Source: Nymphaea colorata
Taxonomy: Eukaryota; Streptophyta; Magnoliopsida; Nymphaeales; Nymphaeaceae
Length of the DNA: 64,000 nucleotides
Direction of reading: 5' to 3'
NCBI RefSeq assembly: GCF_008831285.2
Contig: NC_045139.1
Span: 18,026,354 to 18,090,353, forward strand
Part shown: in pieces, positions 1 through 11,063 of the stretch
Layout of the letters: every line of letters starts with the position of its first letter
How positions within the stretch are numbered: the first letter of the stretch is position 1
Notes under the pieces: model-generated
What the model was told of the DNA's origin: nothing
Databases searched by the model: none
The model's input: the letters and a program-made list of their open reading frames with translations, nothing else
Translations under genes and position numbers: made by a program

Positions 1-86
1 GTGGCTATGAGGGGAGCTTCTATTGCTACATTCAAATGGATCGGATTCTTGTCGAGATCTGGAACAGGACCATTACCAGATGCCAT
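1..86 (-). CDS. N-terminal fragment of an unidentified protein, cut by the window edge
   Basis: On the minus strand an ATG at 86-84 opens a frame that stays open for 28 codons to the left edge. It begins MASGNGPVPDLDKNPIHLN. The start context is strong for a plant gene (AAGAAAATGGC: A at -3, G at +4). The upstream 130 bases on this strand look like a leader. I do not recognise the family, and too little is present to assign a function. The gene is divergent from CHR19, whose leader begins a few hundred bases away, so the two probably share a promoter region. The frame is short, so chance openness cannot be excluded; the start context and the head-to-head position are the main support. Sequence to the left of the window would settle it. 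Confidence 0.45.
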   Translation of the reverse strand, partial: MASGNGPVPDLDKNPIHLNVAIEAPLIA

Positions 87-520
87 TTTCTTACCAGAGA
101 AGCAGGGTCGAACCGGTAATCAGAAAAATGAGACCGTCGAGGCGTTGATGTGGTTTGACGGTTATCAGCCAAAAAGTTCAACACTCTTTGGCAATTATGC
201 TAAATATTACGCGTTCTAAACGCATATTTTCCCCGTGACGGGGCGTCGACTGGCGGGCGTCCCGCCTCCCTTCCCGCCCAAATAAAAGGGCCAGACAATG
301 GTCGAGAATATCAGTTCCGCCATCGCATTTTCTCTCCCTTGCTTTTCGCACTTCGTCTGAGACGCTAGAAATCCGCGTCCCGCCTTTCCCCCCTCTCTTC
401 TCGGAGGCAAAATTCCAACCATTGTTCCGTCCCCACCTTTTTAGGGTTTGTACTTCTCAGTTCTCCTCCGTATTTGATTCCTCTCTCTTTTATCGGACGG
501 ATCGCTCGAAAGCCACTTGT
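87..520. promoter_or_regulatory. Probable divergent promoter with E2F-like elements
   Basis: This interval is clearly more GC-rich than its surroundings and lies between the left-edge minus-strand start codon and the presumed CHR19 leader. It holds a perfect inverted motif GGCGGG-CGT-CCCGCC at 252-266, a TTCCCGCC at 271-278 that fits the E2F consensus TTSSCGSS, and a second CCCGCC block near 379-385. A CT-rich leader-like stretch follows at about 430-520, ending in a possible donor CAG|GTGGGT at 523/524. The transcription start itself cannot be read from the sequence. E2F control is an inference; it would suit a chromatin factor used in dividing cells. Confidence 0.4.
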
Positions 521-523
521 CAG

Positions 524-2012
524 GTGGGTAATTTTCCGTCAAGTCTTTGAATTTCTATTGTCTGTGGAAGTCGAGGTCTTACTGCGTCTGGGGCCTCTTC
601 TGTGGGTGCTAGAATTGGTTCTGGGTTTTTTTCTCTATCACTAGTTTGGAGTGATGTCTCTCTGTTAAAGGTTCAGGATTTCTTTTCTTTGTGGATTCTG
701 TTGTTGCCGTCCTTGGGAATAGACTGACCTTTTTAAGATTTCTATGTGTTCTGTTGCTATATTGATGCTTATGCAGTTCCTGAGTGCCTTTTGTGCACTT
801 TTTATTTTTAATCATTATTCTCAAGTCTCCATGGATTTCTCGCAAGGATTTGGAAAAATGATGTGGTTAAGTGCTGCCGCGGCCGCCGTGGGTTGGATTT
901 TCTGTGAATATATTTGCTAATGAGCTATTTAATTTTACGGGATTCTTGTTACTGTTTCCATTTTTTTCTGCAATTTAATTACTGTAATGTTCTTAGAATT
1001 GATTTTCATTTTTTAAAATTTGGCATGGTTAGGTTTGCTAATTAGAGGGTTTTGTTTGAGTATTGCTACTTGTCGTTATGGTAAATTAAAATTGCAATCG
1101 TGAACTTGTGGTGATAAGTTTTCCTTTTCTGTTTAAGTTAAGGTTCACATGGCAATCTTAGACACAGCTGCGGATGCTGGTGATTCCCGCAGATTTTTCT
1201 TTAATCCATTTTTAGGCTATTAGTCGGGCACAATCGTTTGATGTGAAGTCTAAGATGATGAACTCCAATTAAGCACAAGTATTTAAATGCTGGAAATTGA
1301 GTAGCTGCTGGCTTGTCCTTCTCCATCTCATTTGAGCTGCAGATTTATCCATGGTTTCACTGTGAAATCCTGCTTGTGGTTTTAAATTTGAGTGCAGTAA
1401 CTAGGCTTTTGGTCTGTCTACCAGTTCATTTTTCCTGCCTTATTTTGTAGGATTGCTGCTTGATAATGTCGATTCTCATTGCTGTATTTGAACTGTAGGA
1501 TGTGCTTAATGTTTTTAATTTTCCTTTGTAAATTCATTATCTTGGTGAAGTTGTGGCAAGCTTTAGTTCCTAAAAGTTAAAACTGAAAGAGCCAAATGTT
1601 GTTCGTCGTTATTGGTGAATGGTGAGAGACAGCGAGTAGCTATCATGAGAATTTTGGCATGCAACATTGTCATTGAAGATTTGCAGATATTATTTTGCAC
1701 TTTGCAATATCCTGGCTTTGAATGTTGAACAAACTTTCAGATATAAATGTAAATATAGTTATCAATAAATAAATAAATATATAAACACACACACACACAC
1801 ACTATATATATATATATATATATGTTTAAGAAATTCCTAATATAAAGATTCTAAACAAAGAGTGGTGAATTTGTTCTTTTCTTTTTTACCCAGAAAATGA
1901 TGCATCACAATCTGCAGATTGAAAATGTTTGTTTCTACTCCCAAGACATTAAAGAGTAAGCGAGCAACAGCAAATTTTAGAAAATTGAGAGGTTTTTCTG
2001 GTCAGTGAGAGG
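524..2012 (+). other. CHR19 5' leader with probable leader intron
   Basis: About 1.5 kb of AT-rich sequence separates the CT-rich leader near 430-520 from the CHR19 start codon at 2013. A GT donor at 524 and an AG acceptor at 1892-1893 (after a T-rich tract) or at 2004-2005 would remove most of it as a 5' UTR intron. If the 1893 acceptor is used, the leader carries an upstream ATG-ATG frame at 1897 that ends after 20 codons, before the main start. An (AC)n(TA)n repeat lies at 1785-1823. No coding sequence was seen in this interval. Confidence 0.4.
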
Positions 2013-5000
2013 ATGAAACGGGCCTTTGAAGAATTGTCCGATGATGAATGGGAGAACCACTCGTTTCAACTGTCCAGAGTTTTGAAAAATCAATCTCAAG
2101 TGAAAGGTCATCCACACGAGCATGTCATGAATGGAAAGTCTCTTCCCTCAATTGAATCTTTTGCATTTCAGAAGAAGAAAACAGAATGTGTACCTCTATC
2201 CTTAGTTGAGGTGCAGAGCTCAGAAGAAGATGATGATTTTGAACTTGGAAGGCAAAGAGTTAACAGGAATAGAAACAAAAGTGTATCCATGGCTCCTCCT
2301 TATCCCCAAAATTTGAAGGATGATAATTTCAAATTTTGCCAAAGCAGAAAAAATGTCCATAAATCCTCAGAGGATGATGACGATGATTTTGAAATTGGTA
2401 AGAGCAGAGTTAACAGGAATAAGAAAAAACCTGTACCAAAGTCGCCTCAGAAGCCTCAAAGTTTGGAGGATGATGATTTTGAGGTTGGTGGGAGCAAAAT
2501 GATTGTAAATCGGTCTAGGAGGCTGGTTGTTGTAGATGACAGTGATGATGATACTGGAATTGGTGGGAGTGATGTTGCACACTTAGGAGCAGTTGAAGTT
2601 GGGGCAGTTTCAGATGATAGTGAAGGTGCTGATGAAGATGATGTGGTTGGTAATGCTCTCCAGAAGTGTGACAAGATATCTGCTACCCTGCGTAAGGAAC
2701 TCTATGGGAGTGCTTCGGTCCCCTCAACATCATGTGAAGGTTACTCAGAAGTTGAGGACTCTGCTGCAAAGATTGTCACTCAAGTATGTTTTTGTGTCTA
2801 TCTAAGAAAGCATAATGGAGTTTCCTGCTTTCTTTTATATGTCATGTTGCTAGTCTTGTATGAGGTGGGTTTTATGTAGGGCACTGCTAGACTAGTATGT
2901 ACCCATTGCTAAGACAGATGACTTGGATCTGTACACATCACATACACATGTTTCTCTGCCTGTGTGTTCACAAGCATATGGGCTCCACTATGGGCACCAA
3001 TATTTTATCATTTCCTAACCATGTCAAAGCTGGTGTCAAAGCTGGGTTTGTGAGATGGAATGAACCCCTTCAAGTGCACCACTTTCTTTGCTGCTTCCTG
3101 ATTCCAGTGGCTTTATTTTTTCCCTGATCCTAATCATAACCATTTTTGGGCAGTGTAAAATAGGTAAAAAAAATTGTGCAATATTTATGCGACTTGAGGC
3201 CATAGTGGTGGAGGAAAGGATACGGTTCCTAAAACTGAATCATTAACCCCTTTACCACTGGCTTCCTAGTAATTGGTAAATAATTTGTTTCTGTATCCAT
3301 TTTGATGGTGAATATATTTTAAGTGGTTCTGTCTTGGTTAGCTAAACCATAATGCAGGTAAGCACATAAAACATACCATAAAGACTAAATGTCCATTCTT
3401 TATTTTGCTACTCAGGCAGATATTAGTGCTGCTTGTGCTGATGAAGATTCAGATTTTGAACCAGTTCTTAAACCATATCAGCTTGTGGGAGTGAACTTTC
3501 TCCTTTTGTTGTATAGAAAGAAAATTGGTGGAGGTAATCCTAAATCTCTTTCTTCTTCTTAAATCCTTCATTGATGATATATTTTTACTTATAAAGCAAC
3601 TACATTGGGAAATTGAGAGGGGCTCCATGATGATCAGCTGTCTTTTGAGTTTTGACTGCCAGTTATAGGTTGAAATATTGTCAGCTCAGTTTCTCGTGTC
3701 ATGAAATTTCCATATATGAAACAGTTGTTCTTGATACCAATTTGCAGTATTGGCGTTTCAAATTGTAAAATAACTGATTTAGTTATAAAGCAAAAAAGAA
3801 GAAAAAGACCGTTCATCAAAATCATGTAGTTTGCATGCTAAAGCCTGGAGTGCCAGTTTGTGTCAAATCTTGATAGCCTAGTTATTCTCACGACAGGAAA
3901 TGTCTGCATCATAGGCAGGCTTTCTAAAACTTCATTAAATTTACAATGACCGTTCATGCATGTGTTATTGTGTGTGTGTGTATGGGTGTGCATGCCATCA
4001 TGGGTGTGTGTGTGCGTGTGTGAGCTCTGCATGGTACCTGCTGTGGGCATGAGCATTTGTTGATCTAATGTTGGTTTCGTAATTTCATTTACTTTTTCTT
4101 ATGTGCCACTATACAAATTTAGGGTTTGAGTTGAATCAGATTCAAGTCATAACCTAGATCACATCATAAGCATGAATACTTGTGGCACTTTCAAAATATT
4201 GTTACGAAGGTAAAAAAAAAAAAACAAGGGAACTTATCACAATATTTTCAAAATATCACCAGTTTCAATTTCTTGCAGCCATGATAATGCAAAACTATTT
4301 TGCAATATTTTTCCAAGATTATAACAAAAATGTTTAGTATATTTTAGACATTTTTTTTGTTTATATTAACATTTTAATAATTATTTTAAACTTTCTTTCA
4401 TGTTTTTGTGAGAAAATCTTTAAAAACTTACAATTTCATGTTTTTTTTATTATGTTGTGTATACGTGCACACACACCAACATATTTTTGAATTGCTAGGA
4501 AAAACAACTACCTGATTATTGCCCACAAAAGACCTTGCAGATAATAACCCAATTACTATATTTTCTTTACTATGTTTCAGATATAGAGCAAACCTGTTTC
4601 ACATACCCATGGGGCATGAGAAATGGGTTTCCATAGCAGGCATCCTTGCAGGGAAAGGGGGATGGGTCCGAGTGCTTAGCCTAAGGCACATGGACTTGCC
4701 AATGCAGTTGCAACTTGGGGTGTGGAAACCGACAAGTTGCTTTCTTTTTGTTGAATTATTAATAGAGTAATAGCTTTTTAATTTTTAGTTTTGTTGCTTG
4801 TTGAACACACAACACACCTGCTTGCTGGACCGACACCCTCCATCTATGTGACGTAGGCTCAGGCATGTTGAAGGAGTAATATTTCATCTCTATCACAATA
4901 AGTTTGATCTATACCAACCTGAGCTAGATAACAGGTGGATTGAGGATGGATGTGAGAGACAAGATTATTACATATTTCTGGTTCTTATTGTTGATCTTTT

Positions 5001-8000
5001 GTGGCATAGGTCACAAAGGTGGTCCTACGGATCTCAAACTCAATACGAGTCATAAAATATAATGAGATTGTTGCATGTGTTTTTTAGATCTTATTGTTGA
5101 TCGTTTTTGAGAGAGATATCAAATCTGATCTCACAAGCTTAGAGGACTCCAGTGTGCATTGCCATTAGACTAGCTATGCTTCACTAGTCTACTGAGATTG
5201 TTGTCTTATAATGAATAGATATGATGTCTGCCATCAACTAGTAATTAACTATGCAAGCAAAAGCTTCCCATCTCAAGAAAAGTAGCAAACTAGCCTCTCC
5301 TGGAGTATCTAGGTCTGGCACACTGACAGAGCTAGAATTTTTAGGCTAAGGGGCACTATTTTAAAAGTTTTCATGCCTTAAGGGACACCAATATATAAAA
5401 ATGATCAAATAGTTGAGAGCACCTTTATAAAGAAATTTGGCTGCCAGACCAGTAGCGGAGCTACATGGAGGTTGGTGTGGGCAGCACCAATATATAAAAA
5501 TGATCAAATAGTTGAGAGCAGCTTTATAGAAATAAAGAAATTTGGCTGCCAGACCAGAGCGGAACTACATGGAGGTTGGTGGGTGCCCCCACCAATCTCC
5601 ACGTAGCTCCGCTATTGGTCTGGCAGGATTGTTTGTTATTGAACATGGTGAAACTCATTGATAAATCATTCTAGTTAATAAGCATTCTCATTGTCCTGTT
5701 TCCAATTTTGAATTTTTTTTTTTTTTTTGGCAGCCATATTGGCCGATGAGATGGGCCTTGGGAAGACCATCCAGGTATATACTTTGTATCGTCGTTATAT
5801 CAGTAGTAGCTGCTGGTGTCCACTATTTCTCCATTAAGTTATGCTTATTTTTGGCAGGCAATCACATATTTGACTTTGTTGAAACACTTGGACAATGATC
5901 CTGGTCCCCATTTGATTGTTTGTCCGGCCTCAGTCTTAGAGAACTGGGAACGAGAGCTCCAAAGATGGTGCCCATCCTTTTCAGTCATCCAATATCATGG
6001 GGCTGCAAGAGCAGCCTATGCCAAGGAATTGAATTTTCTTTCTAAATCTGGTCATCCACCACCATTTAACGTGCTTTTAGTCTGCTATTCTCTTTTTGAA
6101 CGACATAGGTTTGTAAACTATCCTGTCTCAATTTCTCATGGTCATTTTTTCTTTAGGTGTTTTGGTTGCTCATTTGTTTCAAAATTGTTTTGCAGTGTAC
6201 AACAGAAGGATGACCGTAGATTACTAAAACGTTGGAAATGGAGTTGTGTGCTAATGGATGAAGCTCACGTCTTGAAGGACAGAGGTAGCTACCGTAGGAA
6301 AAATCTGTTTTCTGTTGCAAAAAATGCAAATCAGCGCCTGATGTTGACAGGAACTCCTCTTCAAAATGACCTTCATGTAAGTTCTTTTTTTGTCATTTAT
6401 GTTAAATCTGATATATATTCTTCTTTTCTGTCAGTTTAAGGTGCAATTGTATTTCATTCTGTTGTATTTTATTCACAAAAATTAAAGCACTGTATATTAA
6501 AGCATGCAACAATGGATTTGTTTATGCATGGAAGGGGTTAACGTGATTGAGGAGTCTCTGAGTTCAAACATTGCCTGCCCCATTGGTGCAAAGCCATACC
6601 TTACTTCCTAGGTAAAAGTTCCTAAGGTTCACGGGATTTTCTGCTTGGAGGTTTACACAGTCATGATAGGTGACCACAGGTGCTGTAGGTTAAACCGGAC
6701 CAGCCATGATTGTTTTCTTTCTCCATTATTGAGAAAAAAGCGAACATATCCTTTGTTGGGTTTCTTTATTGATGTGAAAATTGAGAAGGAAAGTATAAAA
6801 AAAAAATCTCAGAAAGCAAACAGCGAGTAAAGATGGAATGAGGAAGTTTTCTCAACAAATTCCTGGGATTTCAGGGGGTTAGTTGTTGAAGTTCTATATT
6901 GCACTTGTTAGGGTCATTCAATTAAACTGAGGATTATTCAAATGGAAGCAAAAAAGCTTTACGCAGCACTATTGATCCTCCCTAAGTGTGACGGTAGAAT
7001 GTGATTGTTTGCTAGTAAGGTGCAAAGGATTATCATAGAATCTAATCTCAGTCTACCAAATAACAATGTCAGGTACAAGTTCAACCATCATATTGATACA
7101 TGTGGAATATATTTCTATTGCTAATCTTTCTCTATTGATGGTTTTGTTATCTGCCACAATACCACACCGACTGCTTCATTTATGTCAAAATCTATCATGT
7201 GTATAACTTGTGTCGAATTTTTGATTGTTGAATTGATGAGGCCGGATTCTGCGTTCAGTCATCCGTATTGTAAAGAGTCTAAATTTGGATTTCAATATGA
7301 CTACTCTTTCTTGTTTTCCTACATGTGTTCTTGTGATCCTTGAGTGCTGAATTTCACGTTTCTTTTTGTTCTTGAGCTCTTTGGTTTCTTATCAGTTATC
7401 TATAATGACCAATTTTTTGAAATAGAGTAAAAAATTACGATATTATCAAAATAAAACACATGAATAATTTTCTTTTCACAATAATTGTGGGTTTCTTCTT
7501 TTGTTGATAAAGCATACATTTTATATTTTAGATATATCTCTACTTTCTCAAAAGATTTGTGCAGAAATATTCCATAACTTAAAACCTATTTTCTTTACCT
7601 TTCTTAGTTATTCTTTATGGAAATTTGAATTTTTGTTAAATTTTTTTTTGAGAAAAACCATTTCTTTTGTAAAGGAAAAAACTCCTTAAAAATTGTTATT
7701 AAGAAATTTTTAAGAATGATCTTGATGTTCATAGAAACCATATGAAAGAGAAGGTTTAAGAATTAACCAGGGTTGATGTTGAGTTTATTCAATTAGGTGC
7801 AAGGAAATCATGAGATGATAAATCTAGAAAATCCCATGTATTGATAAAGTATTGTTTTTAAAGTAGATATGCTCGTTTCATGTCTGCTGATGTCAAGCAA
7901 CATCAAGTGGTGTGCCTCTTGTGTGACAAACTGCTTTGTAGATGATGTGATGCTACTTTCATATGAAACAGGTGGCTTCTTATGATTGCAGCCACAATAG

Positions 8001-10566
8001 GGATGCCTTTTCATTTTAAAAAAGGTCTCTTTCCCTTAAGCGTGGGAACACTGCTGCAGGTGTTGAACATGAATTTGTTCAGCTTTTCACTGCTCCAATG
8101 CAACTGTGACACACTGAATCCATCCTGACAACTGTTTTTCACTTTGTTTATATATTGTTGGTTTCCATCACAGAGGGAAAGGGATGGAACAAACATATCA
8201 ACCCCACTCATGTGAAGGAGAGTAAAACTAGGAAAAGCTTAGGGTTCATGAACCGAGGTTGAGCACCATTTTTATATATGCATCCCGGGTCTTGCGCACT
8301 GGCACCTGTGCTTGCATGCAAACCCATACCCACAACTATGCACTTCAGCAATTTGGTATAGCTCACAATTTTACAAGTTTCGACAACAATTTTGAGTCTA
8401 TAGATAAGTGAAACATTAGAGGACATTGTAAGCAGATAGGGCCATAGGGGTATGGAAAGGGTACTTTTGTTTTGAACTTTTAAGGCTAGTGACATAATTT
8501 TCTTAACCTAGAATATCACAAACGAACATGCACACTCGCACATAACTTATTCAGATGTCAAATCTGCCTTACATTCCTAGATGGTGCATATTTCCTATTA
8601 CCTTACTGAACATTAATGCTGAATATAGATTATAGATACAGTTATTTTAAGTATTTCATCACAGGATCTCATGTTGCTGCTTCTTGGAAAGTCAGTTTAC
8701 TGTGGTTTCTATTGCTGAACTTCATAAGAATTCATGATATTTCAATGTAGGAACTGTGGTCCTTACTAGAGTTCATGATGCCTGAGATTTTTGAGACTGG
8801 AGATGTGGATTTGAAAAAGTTGTTAAATGCAGAAGATAAAGAAATGATTGCACGCATAAAATCCATTTTGGCACCCTTTGTCTTGAGGCGATTGAAATCA
8901 GATGTCATGCAGCAACTTGTGCCCAAAATACAGAGGGTAAGTATGATTTCCTTAAATAAGATTTTCTCAAGATGAATACTTTTCCAAGTGAACGTCTTTG
9001 TTTCTAGTTACCCTATTTTCTAAGCTTCGGTACCATTGATCTTTGTGCAGGTTGAATATGTAACCATGGTACCTGAACAGGATACTGCTTATAGAGAATC
9101 AATTAATGAGTATCGTGCTGCTTGTGAAGCTCGTGCTGTAAAAAATTCTGCTTCTGCAGAACAAAACAGCACCAGTTTTCTGCCACAACGACAAATTTCC
9201 AACTATTTTACACAGTTCCGGAAGGTTCTTTTAATTTTAGCATTATAATGTTAAACAGTTAAAGTAGTTTCAGGGGGAGTTCGTTTTTATCATTGTACTA
9301 AGTTCTGTTTCTAACATGGTATTTTGTGGAACTACAAAGATATGACTAAGCATTTCTTTTCACAGATTGCAAATCACCCACTGTTAGTAAGGCGAATATT
9401 TAGTGACAGTGATGCTGTCAGGTTAGCTCGAATGTTGCATCCAAGGGGTGCATTTGGATTTGAATGCACACTAGAGAGAGTAATTTCAGAGCTCAAAACT
9501 TACAATGATTTTGCCCTTCACAAGGTGATTTAACTGTACAGTTATGGTTCTCTTCCGTTATTATTTAGTATGCTGATGCACAAGAATGTACAACTTTCTA
9601 CTCATTCACTTTTGGACATAGCAACCCACTCTATGTTCTAGCATTTTCCCCCAAGGCATCGAATTTTATTTCACTTATCAATGGACTGTATCTGTCTCCT
9701 GTGTATCTGCCCACCAATCTGTATCACATGATCATTGTGTTCTTTTGGTAATGTCGTACACCATGTTGCTCTTTAGTTTAACATGTTTATTTATATGATG
9801 GCATGGCATTGATACCAAGCTGTTGTTTTTGTTGTATTCTTTATCTATTTCTTTTTTGCTAGGTAATATTGCTTTTCATTTTCAAAGCATTATGGTTTCA
9901 ATTTTTTTTTTTTTACTTAACATAGAGTAAAGTGAAAGATAGGCCATTTCATGAATGAACTCAGTTAGCTTAAGTATTCTGATCAAATGGTCTTCAAGTT
10001 ATCACTTCCTTATCAAACATGAACGTGAGCTGAGCACCTCAACCTGCACAGTATGTACAATATGTTCTAAATGGCTACTTTCCAGCTCTAAATTTATGTG
10101 AGATCATCAAGTTTTATTTGATAAGCTCTGATCCCTCCAGCTTGCTAACTGAACAAAACTATGTGATTGAATCACTTTTGGATAAAAAAATTGCTTCCTG
10201 CAAGAACTGATGACAGAAAAATATGGTTGTTCTGGAGGAATTCAGATCTTCTTTTTGCAACCAAAAAGATGAAAGTAATCTATGGTGTTTTAAGGACTGA
10301 TAATCCTGCTTCTTCAAAATCTACTGTCTTCTTTCATCTGAGCTTTCTTAGACATGTTAACGATCCATCATATGTAACATGGACATGGCTAATCAGTTGA
10401 GGTACCTGTGTTATGACCTGACATAGGTACTAGTGACACAATTTTGATTTTATACTCCTTCTGGTCTACTTTTAGTATTTTCTGTATGTTTTATTAATTT
10501 ATTGTTCAGTTATATATATATTTTTATGAATATAAAAACTGAATTTATGTGTTTATTAAGTTATTA

Positions 10567-10623
<57 letters not shown>

Positions 10624-11028
10624 CTGTGTCTTCATAGTCCATACCCAAGTTGTTTGAAAGTGTTCTGCATCTGTACCTGTACCGGCACTCGTGTGACATA
10701 GGTTCCATTCTTCACTTCTATGTATTAAAAATTGATGCTACCTGAGCTAACTATTTAAATCTCATTGTTACCTCATGCCCCATTGGCTTGCCTGCATGAA
10801 GGTTAGTGGTATTTGAGGGGCCTTCCTGATTGGAGTTTTACACCATAAGGGCAATGTCATGGTATGGCATATTAAATCAGCACAGTCAGATATAAATGAA
10901 GAAGTAGTTCTGTTTTCCATGCATTTACTTATGACCTAAGTCACATGGGTACGGGTGCGGTTTAGGTACGGGTACGGAGATACGGGTACAGACATGACAA
11001 CTTTAGAAAATGTGGGTATGGAGATACG

Positions 11029-11063
<35 letters not shown>

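Larger units (their letters stand above)
3534..5733 (+). other. CHR19 intron 2, 2.2 kb, repeat-bearing
   Basis: The donor is GTAATCC and the acceptor is TTTTTTTTGGCAG after a long T tract; the splice is phase 1. It contains an interrupted GT/CA-rich stretch near 3969-4021, an inverted-repeat element at about 4678-4858 and a tandem plus inverted duplication at 5386-5627. No coding sequence was seen. Confidence 0.85.

Noticed and set aside
216-422. 68-codon minus frame in the GC-rich left region
   Set aside because: It lies in the presumed divergent promoter; Gly/Arg-rich composition follows from GC content.
3534-8750. Possible missed coding exons in the long CHR19 introns
   Set aside because: Flanking exons join in phase and give an unbroken match to the expected family sequence, so no exon is missing.
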